From positions 1-46,375 of the forward strand of contig JAFAZI010000063.1 in NCBI GenBank assembly GCA_019239875.1: a DNA stretch of 46,375 nucleotides. Reading direction: 5' to 3'. Under the pieces are notes generated by a model. The model made no database searches. It was not told the origin of the DNA and saw only the letters and a program-made list of their open reading frames with translations. The translations under genes were made by a program, and so were the position numbers. Shown in pieces: positions 1-11,242 of the stretch (position 1 is its first letter; each line of letters begins with the position of its first letter). Origin of the DNA: Frankiaceae bacterium (GTDB taxonomy: Bacteria > Actinomycetota > Actinomycetes > JAFAQI01).

Positions 1-566
1 AACCGAGCCGACGTACCGAGCAGTGAGGCCGTTTTGTTGTCCAGCACCCGCAGGTAGTGGTCAACTGGGTCGTCGCCGTCCCGCGGCCCGATCGTCTCGT
101 TGATCTGGCCGTGTACCAGCTTCTCGAAGGTCCTGGCCTGCAGCCGGACCGCCTCGGGCCCGAGATCGGCGAGGATGTCCGACGCCCGCGCGAACAGGAA
201 GTCGCCGGTGAGGATCGCGACGGTGTTGCCCCACCGCGTGTTCGCGGAGTCAGCGCCCCTGCGCAGGTCGGCTTCGTCCATCACGTCGTCGTGATACAGC
301 GTGGCGAGGTGGGTCAGCTCCACGACGCAGGCCGCGGGCACCACACCGGGAGCCGCCGGGTCACCGAACTGCGAGGCGATCAGCGTCACGAGTGGGCGGA
401 AGCGCTTGCCGCCAGCGGCGAGCAGGTGCGCCGCGGCCTCACTGACGAAGGAGTCAGAGGACTTCACCTCGTCCGCGAGCCGAGCCTCGACCGCCGCGAG
501 TCCCTGCCGGATCGTGACCTCGAGCTCTGGATCGAAATCCAGCCCGAGGGCGCTGGTCAAGCTCAC
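1..566 (-). CDS. Polyprenyl diphosphate synthase, 3' end outside window
   Basis: Trans-type isoprenyl chain elongation enzyme that adds isopentenyl diphosphate units to an allylic primer, here probably making the menaquinone side chain. About 188 residues are visible. The start is GTG at 566, preceded by a strong GAGGAGG ribosome site at the right distance. Residues 52–58 read GGKRFRP (substrate-binding signature) and residues 93–97 read DDVMD, the first aspartate-rich motif that binds Mg-diphosphate. GDFLFARA follows near 119–126. The second Asp-rich motif lies beyond the window edge, so chain length cannot be inferred. It follows nuoN by 36 bases on the same strand. In M. tuberculosis a homologous gene (grcC1) sits next to menJ, so a role in menaquinone synthesis is likely by context. 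Confidence 0.92.
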   Translation of the reverse strand, partial: MSLTSALGLDFDPELEVTIRQGLAAVEARLADEVKSSDSFVSEAAAHLLAAGGKRFRPLVTLIASQFGDPAAPGVVPAACVVELTHLATLYHDDVMDEADLRRGADSANTRWGNTVAILTGDFLFARASDILADLGPEAVRLQARTFEKLVHGQINETIGPRDGDDPVDHYLRVLDNKTASLLGTSAR

Positions 567-602
567 CGCGCCCTCCTCTGGGTCGACGGAAGTCCCTCAA
601 CG

Positions 603-2144
603 CTAGTGGTAGAAGGGCACTGCGTGGTTCGCAAGGTTGAGCAGCGGCTGCGGGAACACACCGAGTACGACGGTGACCGCGACCGAGATCGCGATCGCTG
701 AGGAGGTGGCACCGCCCGGGATCACCACGACCGGCCCGTCCTCGAGCGGGTCGGCGAAGAACATCAGCACGATGACCCGGACGTAGAAGAAGGCCGCCAT
801 CGCGCTGGTGATCACACCCACGATGACGAGCGGCGTCGCGCCGCCCGACACTCCCGCGGAGAACACCGCGAACTTGCCGGTGAAGCCCGACGTGAGCGGG
901 ATTCCGGCAAGCGCGAGCAGGAACAGCGCGAAGACGCCTGCGACCAGCGGCGATCGCCGGCCGAGCCCGGCCCACCGCGACAGGTGCGTCGCCTCGCCAT
1001 CTGGATCGCGGACGAGGGTCAGTACGCCGAAGGCGCCCACCGTCGTGATTCCGTAGGTCAGCAGGTAGAACATGGAGCCGGACAGCCCGGACTTGTTGAG
1101 CGCGATGATGCCGATGAGGATGAAGCCGGCGTGGGCGATCGAGGAGTACGCGAGCATCCGTTTCACGTCGGTCTGCGTGATGGCGAAGATCGAGCCGACG
1201 ATCATCGTCATGATTGCGATCCCCCAGGCGACCGGTCGCCACTCCCAGCCCAGTCCACCGAAGGACACGTAGAACACGCGGAGCAAGGCACCGAAGCCGG
1301 CGACCTTGGTCGCCGATGCCATGAAGGCCGTGATCGGCGTCGGTGCTCCTTGATAGACGTCCGGTATCCACGAGTGGAACGGCGCAGCGCCGACCTTGAA
1401 CAGGAGGCCGACAGCAAGCAGCGCAAGCCCGAGGAACAGCAGCGTGTCATTGTGCTGACCGCTCACGGCGGCGTCGTGGATGCCTCCCAATGACACGGTG
1501 CCGGCGTAGCCGTAGAGCAACGCGAGGCCGTAGAGGAAGAAAGCCGACGCGAAGGCGCCGAGCAGGAAGTACTTCACCGCGGCCTCCTGCGACAGCAGGC
1601 GGCGGCGGCGCGCGAGACCGCACAGCAGGTACAGCGGGAGCGACAGGACCTCCAGCGCGACGAACAGCAGCAGCAGATCGTTGGACGCGGGGAACAGCAT
1701 CATCCCCGTAACCGCGAACATCATCAGCGGGAAGACCTCGGTCTGGATCCGACCGCTGCGAATGCTCGCGCGCTCGTCCGCCGACCCGGGCGTGGTAGCC
1801 GCGGACGCAACGAACGCACCGCCGTCCATGCCGGGGGATCGATCGGCGACGAGCAGCACGCTGGCGATGCCGAGCACGGCGATGGTGCCTTGCAAGAACA
1901 ACGCCGGTCCATCGACGCTGATCGCCGTGTCCGCCGTCACGTGATGCTCGCCCGCCAGGATTCCGCAGGCCACCAGCGCCCCGGCCAAGCCGGCCAACGC
2001 GACGACGACCTGAGCACGCCAGCGAATGGTGGACGGCGCGAACGCGTCCACGAGAACGCCGACGATCGCGGCGCCGGCCGGGATGAGCACCGGCATGAGC
2101 GCGCCGTACGCGATCGACGGTGCGGTGAAGTCGGCGGCGGCCAT
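603..2144 (-). CDS. nuoN: NADH-quinone oxidoreductase subunit N
   Basis: Antiporter-like membrane subunit of complex I, 513 residues. It is one of the three large proton-pumping subunits homologous to Mrp Na+/H+ antiporters. The sequence is almost entirely hydrophobic helices. Conserved stretches include LFVALEVLSLPLYLLCG (Glu in TM5) and FKVGAAPFHSWIPDVYQGAP (the Lys/His proton channel loop), followed by a YSSIAHAGFILIG segment. A polar insertion at about residues 110–140 separates early helices. The ATG overlaps the nuoM stop codon in a TGATG junction, so translation is probably coupled. It is the last nuo gene. Confidence 0.97.
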   Translation of the reverse strand: MAAADFTAPSIAYGALMPVLIPAGAAIVGVLVDAFAPSTIRWRAQVVVALAGLAGALVACGILAGEHHVTADTAISVDGPALFLQGTIAVLGIASVLLVADRSPGMDGGAFVASAATTPGSADERASIRSGRIQTEVFPLMMFAVTGMMLFPASNDLLLLFVALEVLSLPLYLLCGLARRRRLLSQEAAVKYFLLGAFASAFFLYGLALLYGYAGTVSLGGIHDAAVSGQHNDTLLFLGLALLAVGLLFKVGAAPFHSWIPDVYQGAPTPITAFMASATKVAGFGALLRVFYVSFGGLGWEWRPVAWGIAIMTMIVGSIFAITQTDVKRMLAYSSIAHAGFILIGIIALNKSGLSGSMFYLLTYGITTVGAFGVLTLVRDPDGEATHLSRWAGLGRRSPLVAGVFALFLLALAGIPLTSGFTGKFAVFSAGVSGGATPLVIVGVITSAMAAFFYVRVIVLMFFADPLEDGPVVVIPGGATSSAIAISVAVTVVLGVFPQPLLNLANHAVPFYH

Positions 2145-3793
2145 CAGTTGCTGCTCCCAATCGGCGCACCGATACCGGTGTCAATATTGAGGGTCGTGTC
2201 GACCTGGTTCGTCTGAGACAGCTCCGGAACGGACGGGACCGGGTCGTGGTCGCGGACGATCGAGTTGGTCTGCTCGATCGACGGGTTGATGAAGTCGAGG
2301 ATCGGTTTCGGATAGACCCCGAGCGCGACGATCACCGCGAGAATGGGCGCGATCACCCAGGTCTCCCGAAGCGAGAGGTCCTTGAAGCCCTCGACGGCTG
2401 GTGCCACCGGACCGTGGATCGTCCGCTGGACCATCCAGAGCACGTAGACCGCCGCGAGGACGATGCCGAACGTCGCAACCACCGCGAACCAGCGGTGAGT
2501 GGTGAAGGTGCCGAGCAGGACGAGGAACTCCGAGACGAACGTCGACAGTCCGGGGAGCGACAGCGCTGAGAGCCCGGCGATCAGGGTCACCGCGCCGAGC
2601 CACGGCGCAACCTTTGCGACCCCACCGAAGTCATCGACCAGGCGAGACCCGCGGCGGGTTGCCATGAAGCCGACAACCAGGAACAACGCGCCGGTGGAGA
2701 ACCCGTGGTTGACCATGTAGAGCGTCGCGCCGGAGCCGCCCTGTGTCGTGAACGCGAAGACACCGAGTGCGATGAACCCGAAGTGCGAAACCGACGAGTA
2801 GGCGACGAGTCGCTTCAGGTCCTTCTGCCCGATCGCGACCAACGCGCCGTACAGCACGCCGATGACGCACAGCACCATCACCCAGGGCGCGAACTCCCGG
2901 GCTGCCCACGGGAACAGCGGGATGCAGAAGCGCAGGAAGCCGAACGTCCCCACCTTGTCCAGTACGCCGACGAGCATCACGGCCGTGCCCGTGGGTGCCT
3001 CACTCGCCGCATCCGGCAGCCACGTGTGGAACGGCCACAGCGGTGCCTTGATCGCGAACGCGATGAAGAAGCCGAGGAACAGCGCGGCCTGCTCGCCATG
3101 CGAGAGGTGGAGCTTGCCCGAGTCGATCGCCGCTAGCAGCGCCCGGTAGTCGAAGGTCCCAGTGCCGAGCTGGTGGCTCGCCGCCACGAACAGCCCGATG
3201 ACGGCAACCAGCATCAGCAGGCCGCCGGCCAGCGAGTAGAGCAGGAACTTGACGGCAGCGTACGAGCGGCGCGGCCCCCCGAAGCTGCCGATCAGGAAGT
3301 ACATCGGGATGAGCATCGCTTCGAACAGGACGTAGAAGAAGAACACGTCCAGGGCGCCGAACACCCCGATCACAAGGGTCTCGGTGGCGAGCAGGAGCGA
3401 GAAGAACAACCGCGGCCCGCGGCCGGCACGCGCGTCCTCGTCCGCCTCGTCGTCGACTACCGGTCGGTCACCGTCGTGCCACGACGCCAAGATGCAGATG
3501 GGTGCGAGCACCGTCGTCATGAGGATGAGAGCCAGCGCGATCCCGTCGACCCCCACGGCATAGTGCGCCCCGAAGGCCTTGATCCAGTTGTAGTCCTGTG
3601 TGAACTGGAAGCGTGCACCGTCGTTCTCGTACGCGATCGCCATGACGATCGAGCCGACCATCGTGACGAGTGAGGCGCCGAGTGCGACAACCTTCGCCTG
3701 TGCCTCCTGTGCCCGCGGCAGCAGCATGATCGCGACGACACCGACAAGCGGGATCACACCGAGCACGGTGACCCATGGGAACCCTGTGTGCAC
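2144..3793 (-). CDS. nuoM: NADH-quinone oxidoreductase subunit M
   Basis: Antiporter-like membrane subunit of complex I, 549 residues. Family landmarks are visible: FFYVLFEAMLIPMYFLIG (conserved Glu in the TM5 region), KAPLWPFHTWLPDAASEAPT (Lys and His of the proton path) and a second conserved KRLVAYSSVSHFGFIALG. There is a charged cytoplasmic loop after the second or third helix (DDEADEDARAGRG) that is longer than in E. coli. The start is GTG at 3793, five bases after nuoL. The C-terminal tail is polar (about 40 residues). It shares one base with nuoN. Confidence 0.97.
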   Translation of the reverse strand: MHTGFPWVTVLGVIPLVGVVAIMLLPRAQEAQAKVVALGASLVTMVGSIVMAIAYENDGARFQFTQDYNWIKAFGAHYAVGVDGIALALILMTTVLAPICILASWHDGDRPVVDDEADEDARAGRGPRLFFSLLLATETLVIGVFGALDVFFFYVLFEAMLIPMYFLIGSFGGPRRSYAAVKFLLYSLAGGLLMLVAVIGLFVAASHQLGTGTFDYRALLAAIDSGKLHLSHGEQAALFLGFFIAFAIKAPLWPFHTWLPDAASEAPTGTAVMLVGVLDKVGTFGFLRFCIPLFPWAAREFAPWVMVLCVIGVLYGALVAIGQKDLKRLVAYSSVSHFGFIALGVFAFTTQGGSGATLYMVNHGFSTGALFLVVGFMATRRGSRLVDDFGGVAKVAPWLGAVTLIAGLSALSLPGLSTFVSEFLVLLGTFTTHRWFAVVATFGIVLAAVYVLWMVQRTIHGPVAPAVEGFKDLSLRETWVIAPILAVIVALGVYPKPILDFINPSIEQTNSIVRDHDPVPSVPELSQTNQVDTTLNIDTGIGAPIGSSN

Positions 3794-3798
3794 GGCGA

Positions 3799-5748
3799 TC
3801 AGCTCCCCACTCGCAGCAGGACGACCGTCGTACCGATTGCGAGCGCTCCGCCGAGCATCGACAACGCGTAGGACCTGACGAACCCGGTCTGAACTCTTCG
3901 GATCCGAGCGCTCGTCCCGCCGACGCCGGCCGCGAAGCCGTTGACGATGCCGTCGACTCCGCGGTTGTCGAAGTACACCAACGCTCGCGTGAGGTACTGA
4001 CCGGGCCGCATGAAGACCGCCTCGTTCACCGCGTCACCGGTCAGCGACCGACGGGTGGCGTGGGCGTACGGCCGCACGTTCGGTGCCTGCTCTGCCGCGA
4101 CCGGCTTGCGTCCGATGATCCACCAGGCCGCACCGACACCGCCCGCCACCACCGCGAGGGTGATGATCGAGAGCACGACCGGCGAAATGGTGTGCGCTCC
4201 TACTTCGAGACTCGGCCCGACGCTCGGCGTGAGGAAGTGCTGGAGCGAGCCACCCAGGATGAGCAGGTAGCCGAGCACCAGCGAACCCGCAGCAAGGATC
4301 GCCATCGGGACGAGCATGACCTTGGGCGACTCGTGGGGATGGACGTCGCGCGGCCACCGCTTGTTGCCGAAGAAGGTCATCAGCATCAACCGCGTCATGT
4401 AGAACGCGGTCATGCCCGCGCCGGCGATCGCAACGATTCCGAAAATCCACCCGGAGGCGCCGCCGTGGTCGAGCGCGACCTCGATGATCTTGTCCTTCGA
4501 GAAGAATCCTGAGAACGGGATCATGCCGATGATCGCGAGGTAACCGAAGGCAAAGGTCATGAAGGTCACCGGCATGACGTGTCGCAACCCGCCGTACCTG
4601 CGCATGTTCACTTCGTCGTTGTTGCCGTGCATCACCGATCCGGCGCCGAGGAACATGTTGGCCTTGAAGAAGCCGTGGGTGAGCAGGTGCAGGATGCCGA
4701 TCGCGTAGGCGCCCGGCCCGAAACCGACCGCCAACATCATGTAGCCGATCTGGCTCATCGTCGATGCGGCGAGCACCTTCTTGATGTCGTCGTACGCGCA
4801 CCCGATGATCGCGCCCATCACGAGCGTTACGCCGCCGACGATCTCAACGAGCAACCGGGCGTGCGGCGCAACGTCGTAGATGGCGCCAGATCGAGCGACG
4901 AGATACACCCCGGCGGTCACCATCGTCGCGGCGTGGATCAAGGCAGAGACCGGCGTCGGACCTTCCATCGCGTCGAGCAGCCACGACTGCAGCGGCGCCT
5001 GCGCGCTCTTGCCGCACGCGCCGAGCAGCAGCAGGAGCCCGATCGCCGTCATCGTGCCGGTGCGGGCGTGACCTGACGACGCGCCGTTGAACACGCCATC
5101 GAACGCGACAGTGCCGAACGTCGTGAACATCAGCATCACGGCAAAGGACAGGCCAAGGTCCCCGACCCGGTTGACCAGGAACGCCTTCTTCGCAGCAACC
5201 GCCGCACTGGGCTTGTGGTGCCAGAATCCGATCAGCAGGTACGACGCCAGACCAACGCCCTCCCAGCCGACGTACAGGACGAGGTAGTTGTCGGCCAGCA
5301 CGAGCAGGAGCATCGCGGCGACGAACAAGTTCAGCTGCCCGAAGAACCGGCGCCGATCCGGGTCGTGCTCCATGTAGCCGATCGAATAGATGTGGATCAG
5401 CGACCCGACGCCGGTGATCAGCAGCACGAAGCAGATCGACAACGGGTCGAGCAACACGTTCGCGTCGACGTGGAACCCGGCGACCGGCACCCACGAGAAC
5501 AGATGCTGGTCCAGCTGCCGGTTCTCGCCGCCGTCGCGACCGATCAGCGCGAAGAACTCGATCACGGCGATGACGAACGAGCCGATCGGCATCGCGCAGC
5601 CGAGCAGATGACCCCAGGCGTTCGTGCGCTTGCCACCCAGCAGGAGCACTGCGGCGCCGATCGCGGGCAGCAGGATCAGCAGGAACGTGAGCTTGAAAAC
5701 CCCTGTCGCATGTGCGTACTGCACGGCGGCGGTGGTCGTCGATGTCAT
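3799..5748 (-). CDS. nuoL: NADH-quinone oxidoreductase subunit L
   Basis: Distal antiporter-like subunit of complex I, 649 residues, with the long lateral helix typical of NuoL at the C terminus. Motifs seen are [20 protein letters not shown] (Glu of TM5), [20 protein letters not shown] (Lys plus channel loop), [19 protein letters not shown], and a [19 protein letters not shown] segment with the conserved His and Lys. The ATG at 5748 follows nuoK by 10 bases, with a GAGG ribosome site overlapping the nuoK stop. An extra polar C-terminal region after residue about 560 (with the RKPVAAEQ stretch) matches actinobacterial NuoL. Confidence 0.97.
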   Translation of the reverse strand: MTSTTTAAVQYAHATGVFKLTFLLILLPAIGAAVLLLGGKRTNAWGHLLGCAMPIGSFVIAVIEFFALIGRDGGENRQLDQHLFSWVPVAGFHVDANVLLDPLSICFVLLITGVGSLIHIYSIGYMEHDPDRRRFFGQLNLFVAAMLLLVLADNYLVLYVGWEGVGLASYLLIGFWHHKPSAAVAAKKAFLVNRVGDLGLSFAVMLMFTTFGTVAFDGVFNGASSGHARTGTMTAIGLLLLLGACGKSAQAPLQSWLLDAMEGPTPVSALIHAATMVTAGVYLVARSGAIYDVAPHARLLVEIVGGVTLVMGAIIGCAYDDIKKVLAASTMSQIGYMMLAVGFGPGAYAIGILHLLTHGFFKANMFLGAGSVMHGNNDEVNMRRYGGLRHVMPVTFMTFAFGYLAIIGMIPFSGFFSKDKIIEVALDHGGASGWIFGIVAIAGAGMTAFYMTRLMLMTFFGNKRWPRDVHPHESPKVMLVPMAILAAGSLVLGYLLILGGSLQHFLTPSVGPSLEVGAHTISPVVLSIITLAVVAGGVGAAWWIIGRKPVAAEQAPNVRPYAHATRRSLTGDAVNEAVFMRPGQYLTRALVYFDNRGVDGIVNGFAAGVGGTSARIRRVQTGFVRSYALSMLGGALAIGTTVVLLRVGS

Positions 5749-5758
5749 CAGCGCGGCC

Positions 5759-6058
5759 TCAGTACTTCAGGAGGTTGGCGTCGTCGACGGACGCAGACCG
5801 TCGGGACCGGAAGATGGACATGATGATTGCGAGCCCGATGACAACCTCAGCCGCCGCGACGACCATGACGAAGAACGCGATGACCTGACCGTCGAGATTG
5901 CTGTTCATCCGGGCGAAGGTGACGAGACTCAAGTTGACCGCGTTCAGCATGAGCTCGACGCACATGAAGACCACGATCGCGTTACGCCGGACGAGCACGC
6001 CCACCGCGCCGATCGTGAACAGGACCGCGGACAGGTAAAGGTAGTAGGTGATGTCCAC
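5759..6058 (-). CDS. nuoK: NADH-quinone oxidoreductase subunit K
   Basis: Small three-helix complex I subunit, 99 residues, the usual size. The sequence shows the two buried glutamates of the family: one in [17 protein letters not shown] (helix 2) and one in [19 protein letters not shown] (helix 3). These belong to the central proton axis. GTG start at 6058, three bases after nuoJ. The C terminus ends in a short polar tail ([10 protein letters not shown]), as in other Actinobacteria. Confidence 0.96.
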   Translation of the reverse strand: MDITYYLYLSAVLFTIGAVGVLVRRNAIVVFMCVELMLNAVNLSLVTFARMNSNLDGQVIAFFVMVVAAAEVVIGLAIIMSIFRSRRSASVDDANLLKY

Positions 6059-6061
6059 GGG

Positions 6062-6835
6062 CTATCGCTCCAGCTCGTGGTCAACGGCGTCCACGTGGGA
6101 ACGCCCGGCCGAGACCTGCAGGTAGGCGGGCACGCTGCCTGGCGCGACGCTGCCGTCAGGCAGCAGCGCGGGAGTGTCAACCGAGTCGTGATCGGCGTAG
6201 ACACCGGGACCTGGGAGCGGAGCAGCAGCCGCCCCACCTCGGGCGGCGCGATCGAGCATTCGCTGCTTCTGACTCTTCCGCTCGCCGGTCGGCTCGCGAT
6301 GCGCCAGCACCATCGCGCCGAGACCCGCCGTGATCAACAGGGCGCTGGTCGCCTCGAAGGCGAACACGTAGCGGCTGAACAACAGGTGTGCGATCCCGGT
6401 GACGTTTCCGTTCTTGCCTGCATCCGCCCCGAAGCCGTTCGGCGCGAATCCATCCAGGGCACCGGCCAGGCCTGCGACGAGGAGCACCGCGAAGCCCGCA
6501 CCGACCGCCATCGCCGCCGCCCGCTGCCCGCGCAGCGTCTCGACGAGGGAGTCCATGGAGTCGACGCCGATCAGCATGAGGACGAACAGGAACAGCATCA
6601 GCACGGCGCCGGTGTAGACGACGACCTGTACGACGGCCAGGAACGGCGCGTGCTCGGTGGTGTAGAACGCGGCCAGCGACAGCATCACGACCGCGAGCAG
6701 CATCGCGGCGTGCACCGCGCTACGCGCAAACACCATGCCGATCGCGGCGACCACCATCACCGGCGCGAGGATCCAGAACAGCATCGCCTCGTGCAGCGGC
6801 GCGGTGGTCGCGGATGCCAGCAGGACGGGGTTCAC
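6062..6835 (-). CDS. nuoJ: NADH-quinone oxidoreductase subunit J
   Basis: Five-helix membrane subunit of complex I, 257 residues. The helices occupy about residues 15–175, with [20 protein letters not shown] (the conserved TM3 with its pi-bulge region) clearly visible. After residue about 180 a soluble, Pro/Ala/Asp-rich C-terminal extension of some 75 residues replaces the short E. coli end. Such tails are common in actinobacterial NuoJ and their role is unknown to me. The GTG start overlaps the nuoI stop by four bases (GTGA). Confidence 0.95.
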   Translation of the reverse strand: MNPVLLASATTAPLHEAMLFWILAPVMVVAAIGMVFARSAVHAAMLLAVVMLSLAAFYTTEHAPFLAVVQVVVYTGAVLMLFLFVLMLIGVDSMDSLVETLRGQRAAAMAVGAGFAVLLVAGLAGALDGFAPNGFGADAGKNGNVTGIAHLLFSRYVFAFEATSALLITAGLGAMVLAHREPTGERKSQKQRMLDRAARGGAAAAPLPGPGVYADHDSVDTPALLPDGSVAPGSVPAYLQVSAGRSHVDAVDHELER

Positions 6836-7491
6836 TCCTGCGCCTCCGTCTTCTCAGCCGGGGTCGCCTTGCCCGCGTAGTACGCCTTCTCGTCCTCACC
6901 GAGGCGCATCGGATGTGGTGGCGCCTCCATCCCGGGCAGCAGCGGCGCGAGGAGCTGATCCTTCGTGAAGATCAGGTCCTGCCGGCTGTCGTCGGCGAGC
7001 TCGTACTCGTTCGACATCGTCAGCGCTCGGGTCGGACACGCCTCGATGCACAGGCCGCAGAAGATGCAGCGCAGGTAGTTGATCTGGTACACGGCGCCGT
7101 ACCGCTCGCCAGGCGAGAAGCGCGCTTCTTCCGTGTTGTCCGCACCCTCGACGTAGATCGCGTCGGCGGGGCAGGCCCAGGCGCAGAGCTCGCAGCCGAC
7201 GCATTTCTCGAGGCCATCCGCATGCCGATTGAGGACGTGCCGGCCGTGGTAGCGAGGCGCGGTCGGGCGCTTGTCCTCGGGATACTCCTCGGTGACCGGC
7301 TTGGTCAGCATCGTCTTGAACGTGACACCGAAGCCCGCGATCGGAGCCACCAGGTCCTTCAAGGCGGAGGACTTCTCCTCGGCCGGACGCGGCGTGGACT
7401 CGCGGCCCGTCGACGCAACCTCGCGATACGAGGTGTCGGTGACCCGCTCGGTCGGGTCGGCCGGGTCGGTCGGGCTGATCTCGTCAGCCAT
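6832..7491 (-). CDS. nuoI: NADH-quinone oxidoreductase subunit I (two 4Fe-4S ferredoxin)
   Basis: Peripheral-arm subunit carrying clusters N6a and N6b that pass electrons towards NuoB, 219 residues. Two ferredoxin motifs are seen: Cys 97, 100, 103, 107 in [12 protein letters not shown] and Cys 142, 145, 148, 152 in [12 protein letters not shown]. The ATG at 7491 is chosen because it gives an 8-base overlap with the nuoH stop; the open frame extends 46 codons further upstream but that part lies over nuoH. A polar N-terminal extension of about 45 residues and a C-terminal extension of about 45 residues flank the ferredoxin fold. Confidence 0.96.
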   Translation of the reverse strand: MADEISPTDPADPTERVTDTSYREVASTGRESTPRPAEEKSSALKDLVAPIAGFGVTFKTMLTKPVTEEYPEDKRPTAPRYHGRHVLNRHADGLEKCVGCELCAWACPADAIYVEGADNTEEARFSPGERYGAVYQINYLRCIFCGLCIEACPTRALTMSNEYELADDSRQDLIFTKDQLLAPLLPGMEAPPHPMRLGEDEKAYYAGKATPAEKTEAQE

Positions 7492-8806
7492 CGAGCACCT
7501 CCGTCGAGTCGGTGGCCGCAGCGACCGCAACTGGTGCCCGGCCGCCACCGGCATGTCCGGACAGGATCGGGATCGGATAGCCGCCGTCACGGGGCGGCAG
7601 GCTGGCTTCGGCCTCCACCTCGCGGGCAAGCCGGTTGGCTCGCGCCTCCGCGACGAAGGACCAGATGAGCACCACGACCACGATCGGGATGCCGACGTAC
7701 GCCAGCGACTCGATCCGGGTCTTGTGCTCGTTGGTCAGCTCGCGGAACGCGGCGACGACCAGGATCCAGACCAAGCTGAACGGGATGAGGACCTTCCAGC
7801 CGAGCCGCATGAACTGGTCGTAGCGGAGCCGCGGCAGCGTGCCGCGGATCCAGATGAAGCAGAACAGCAGCACGAAGACCTTGCCAGACCACCACAGCAC
7901 CGGCCACCAGCCCTGGTTGAGCTGCCCGTGACCGATCAGCGACAGCGGCCAGGGCGCCCGCCAGCCGCCCAGGAACAGCGTCGTCGCGAGAGCACTCACG
8001 GTCGTCACGTTGACGTACTCCGCGAGGAAGAACATCGCGAACTTCAGTGAGGCGTACTCCGTGTGGAACCCGGCGACAAGCTCGCTCTCCGCCTCCGGTA
8101 GGTCGAACGGCGCCCGGTTCGTCTCGCCGACCATCGCGATCAGATAGATGATGAACGACGGGATGAGCGGCAGCGCGTACCAGAGCTTCGCCTGTTGCCC
8201 GACGATCTGGCTCGTCGACAACGACCCCGAGTAGAGGAATACGCCCGCGAGAGCAAGGCCCATCGCCACCTCGTAGGAGATGACCTGAGCCGCGGATCGA
8301 AGCGCGCCGAGCAACGGGTACGGCGACTGGCTCGACCATCCGGCCAGCACGATCCCGTACACGCCGACCGACGCCATCGCGAGGATGAAGAGGACGGCGA
8401 CCGGGAGGTCGGTGATCTGCAGCGGGGTGCGGTGACCCCCGATCGACACGACCGGTCCGACGGGGATGACGGCGAAGGAGAGGAACGCCGGAATTGCGGC
8501 GACGACCGGCGCGAGGATGTAGAGCGGCTTGTCGACGATCGCCGGGACCAGGTCTTCCTTGAGCGCGAGCTTGATGCCGTCCGCGAGGCCTTGCACGACC
8601 CCGAACGGACCGACTCGGTTCGGCCCCGGCCTCGCCTGCATCCGCCCGATGACCCGGCGCTCCGCCCAGATCATCAGCAGCGTCGTGAGCACCAAGAAGA
8701 TGAAAACGACGGCGCACTTGGCGAGGGTCAACCACCACGGGTCGTTGCCGAACACGCCCGAAGGGTTCTCGTTCGACGCGGTGGCGGCTGCCGCGAGGAG
8801 ATGCAT
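7484..8806 (-). CDS. nuoH: NADH-quinone oxidoreductase subunit H
   Basis: Membrane subunit forming the quinone chamber at the arm junction, 440 residues. Family signatures are present: [19 protein letters not shown] near residue 50 (contact loop with NuoB/NuoD), [16 protein letters not shown], and the acidic quinone-side loop [20 protein letters not shown] followed by [15 protein letters not shown]. The ATG at 8806 overlaps the nuoG stop (TGATG). The C terminus carries an extra 45 polar residues after the last helix, which is longer than in E. coli and typical of Actinobacteria. Confidence 0.96.
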   Translation of the reverse strand: MHLLAAAATASNENPSGVFGNDPWWLTLAKCAVVFIFLVLTTLLMIWAERRVIGRMQARPGPNRVGPFGVVQGLADGIKLALKEDLVPAIVDKPLYILAPVVAAIPAFLSFAVIPVGPVVSIGGHRTPLQITDLPVAVLFILAMASVGVYGIVLAGWSSQSPYPLLGALRSAAQVISYEVAMGLALAGVFLYSGSLSTSQIVGQQAKLWYALPLIPSFIIYLIAMVGETNRAPFDLPEAESELVAGFHTEYASLKFAMFFLAEYVNVTTVSALATTLFLGGWRAPWPLSLIGHGQLNQGWWPVLWWSGKVFVLLFCFIWIRGTLPRLRYDQFMRLGWKVLIPFSLVWILVVAAFRELTNEHKTRIESLAYVGIPIVVVVLIWSFVAEARANRLAREVEAEASLPPRDGGYPIPILSGHAGGGRAPVAVAAATDSTEVLDG

Positions 8807-11187
8807 CACGACGTTCCCTTCGCGATTCGCACGAGATCGCCGGAGGTCGCGCCGAGCGACACCGCGACGTGCGAGCCGGGCGAGCAGGTCGGGACCCACA
8901 CCACCCCGTCCGGCATGTCGGTCAGCTCGGCGGGCAGCGAGATCGAGCCGCGGTCGGTGCTCACCGTCACGGTGTCGCCATCCGCGATGCCCAGCCCCGA
9001 TGCTGTGCCCGCCGACAGCCGCGCGAGGGCGACCTTTCGGGTACCGGCCAGGAAAGGTTCAGCCTCCTGGAGCCGGCCTTCGTCGAGCAGGTGGTGCCAG
9101 GTCGACAGCACCGCCTGGCCAGCGCCGGCACTCGGCGGCGTACCGGCAACGGTCGACGGAGCACCGGGCCGCTCGCCCTTCCAGTGGCTCAGCGCTTCGA
9201 TCTCGGCATCGATCACTCGTGCGTTGGGCGTCCCCAGGTCGATCCCCATCTCCTGCGCGAGCGTGTGCAGGACCCGGTGGTCGGGCAGCGCACCGGTGGA
9301 CTCAAGCGTCGCGTCGAAGGGCCGCATCCGGCCTTCCCAATCGAGGAATAGGCCAGCCTTCTCGACGACGGGCGCAACCGGAAGCACGACATCGGCACGG
9401 TCGGTCACGGCGGAGTCACGCAGTTCGAGGCTGACGACGAACGACGCGTTCTCCAGCGCCTTCAGGGCGAGCGCGGGGTCACCGAGGTCACTTGGGTCGA
9501 CGCCGCCGACCACCAGGGCCGCCTTGCCGGCGGCCGCGTCCGCAAGGATCGCGTCGCTGTCCCGCCCGACGGCACTCGGGATTTCGACGCCCCACGCCGC
9601 CCCGATCTCGGATCGTGCCGCCGCATCCGACACCGGCCGGCCGAACGGCAGGAGGTTTGGCAGGCACCCCGCCTCCACCGCGCCGCGGTCACCGGCTCGA
9701 CGCGGTATCCAGGCGAGCTTCGCGCCAGTCCTCGATGCAAGGGCTGCGGCCGCGGACAGCGCGCCTGCCGACGTCGCGAGTCGCTCACCGACCAGAATCA
9801 CCGAGCCTGCGGGCAGCGCGGCATCGTCGATCCCTGCCAGCGCGCTGGCTTCGCCACCCGGCACGGTCCGGATCAGCGATCCTGCGAGCTTGCGCAGGCC
9901 GCTGGACGCGAACGGCGCGATCGAGCTGACCTTGAGCCCGTGCTTGTTGACCGCCTTCCGCAGCCGGAGGAAGACGATGGGTGACTCTTCTTCGGGCTCG
10001 AATCCCGCGAGCAGCACGGCAGGTGCGGTGTCGAGGTCGGCGTACGAGGTCTCGATGTACCGACCCGCGACGCTGCTCGCGATGAAGTCCGCCTCCTCCG
10101 CCGACAGCGGTCGAGCCCGGAAGTCGATGTCGTTCGTACCGAGAGCTACACGCGCGAACTTCGAGTACGCATATGCATCCTCGACCGTCAGCCGGCCGCC
10201 GGTCAGGACGCCGATGTTGCCCTTGGCAGCGGCGAGTCCGGCGGCAGCGCGGGCGATCGCCTCGCTCCACGACGCCTCGACGAGGTAACCGTCGGCGTCA
10301 CGGACCAGCGGCGTCGTCAGTCGGTCGCCGGCCGTCGAATAGCCGAACGCCCAGCGGCCCTTGTCGCAGTTCCACTCCTCGTTGACGTCGGCGTCCTCGC
10401 CGGCGAGCCGGCGCAGCACCTTGCCACGACGCCAGTCGGTGCGCTGCTGGCAGCCCGAGGCGCAGTGCTCGCACACGGACGGGGTCGACACGAGATCGAA
10501 CGGACGGGCGCGGAATCGGTACTGCGATCCCGTCAACGCTCCAACCGGACAGATCTGAACGGTGTTGCCCGAGAAGTACGACGAGAACGGCTCGTCCTCG
10601 ACGATCGCGACCTGCTCCAGCGCACCGCGCTCGAACAGCTCGATGAACGGGTCCCCCGCCACCTGCTGGGAGAAGCGCGTGCAACGCGCGCACAGGACGC
10701 ATCGTTCGCGATCAAGCAGAACCTGCGACGAGATCGGGATCGGCTTTTCATATGTCCGCTTCTCGTCCTTGAAGCGACTCTCCGCCATCCCGTTGTTGAG
10801 CGTCTGGTTCTGCAACGGGCACTCGCCGCCCTTGTCGCAGACCGGGCAGTCGAGCGGGTGGTTCAGCAGGAGGAACTCGAGGTTCCCCTCTTGTGCCTTC
10901 TCCGCTACCCGTGACGTCAGCTGGGTCTTGATGACCATGCCCTCGTCCACGGTAACCGTGCAGGAAGCGAGCGGCTTGCGCTGTCCTTCGACCTCGACGA
11001 TGCACTGCCGACATGCACCCACCGGATCCAGCAGCGGATGGTCGCAGAACCTGGGGATCTGGATCCCGATCATCTCGGCGGCACGAATGATCAGCGTGCC
11101 CTTCGGAACACTGACCTCGATGCCGTCGATGGTGGCCTTCACCAAGTCGACGGGCGCGGCCGCCGCTTTGTCTTCGGCAATAGTCAT
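8806..11187 (-). CDS. nuoG: NADH-quinone oxidoreductase subunit G (iron-sulfur/molybdopterin-like)
   Basis: Largest peripheral-arm subunit, 793 residues. Cluster ligands can be read directly: N1b 2Fe-2S (Cys 48, 59, 62, 76); N5 4Fe-4S with the unusual His (His 110, Cys 114, 117, 123); N4 (Cys 163, 166, 169 and 213). The off-path cluster N7 ligands are also intact (Cys 239, 242, 246 and, after 27 residues, 274). The rest is a molybdopterin-oxidoreductase-like fold without a cofactor, less conserved and Ala-rich. The ATG at 11187 starts the conserved [12 protein letters not shown] region; 106 upstream in-frame codons lie over nuoF and are rejected. A 55-base gap separates it from nuoF. Confidence 0.96.
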   Translation of the reverse strand: MTIAEDKAAAAPVDLVKATIDGIEVSVPKGTLIIRAAEMIGIQIPRFCDHPLLDPVGACRQCIVEVEGQRKPLASCTVTVDEGMVIKTQLTSRVAEKAQEGNLEFLLLNHPLDCPVCDKGGECPLQNQTLNNGMAESRFKDEKRTYEKPIPISSQVLLDRERCVLCARCTRFSQQVAGDPFIELFERGALEQVAIVEDEPFSSYFSGNTVQICPVGALTGSQYRFRARPFDLVSTPSVCEHCASGCQQRTDWRRGKVLRRLAGEDADVNEEWNCDKGRWAFGYSTAGDRLTTPLVRDADGYLVEASWSEAIARAAAGLAAAKGNIGVLTGGRLTVEDAYAYSKFARVALGTNDIDFRARPLSAEEADFIASSVAGRYIETSYADLDTAPAVLLAGFEPEEESPIVFLRLRKAVNKHGLKVSSIAPFASSGLRKLAGSLIRTVPGGEASALAGIDDAALPAGSVILVGERLATSAGALSAAAALASRTGAKLAWIPRRAGDRGAVEAGCLPNLLPFGRPVSDAAARSEIGAAWGVEIPSAVGRDSDAILADAAAGKAALVVGGVDPSDLGDPALALKALENASFVVSLELRDSAVTDRADVVLPVAPVVEKAGLFLDWEGRMRPFDATLESTGALPDHRVLHTLAQEMGIDLGTPNARVIDAEIEALSHWKGERPGAPSTVAGTPPSAGAGQAVLSTWHHLLDEGRLQEAEPFLAGTRKVALARLSAGTASGLGIADGDTVTVSTDRGSISLPAELTDMPDGVVWVPTCSPGSHVAVSLGATSGDLVRIAKGTS

Positions 11188-11242
11188 CTCGGGTTCCCCG
11201 CGGAGTTGTGGAGCGAAGCGGAGCGACTTCGTGGGGTGGTCG

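Noticed and set aside
57-701. Plus-strand frame of 214 codons at the left edge
   Set aside because: It is antisense to the polyprenyl synthase, whose GGKRFRP and DDxxD motifs are clear.
8195-10288. Long plus-strand open frame (697 codons) opposite nuoH and nuoG
   Set aside because: It is rich in Arg, Ser and Pro without any domain, and the minus strand carries full complex I motifs. Long antisense frames are expected in high-GC coding DNA.
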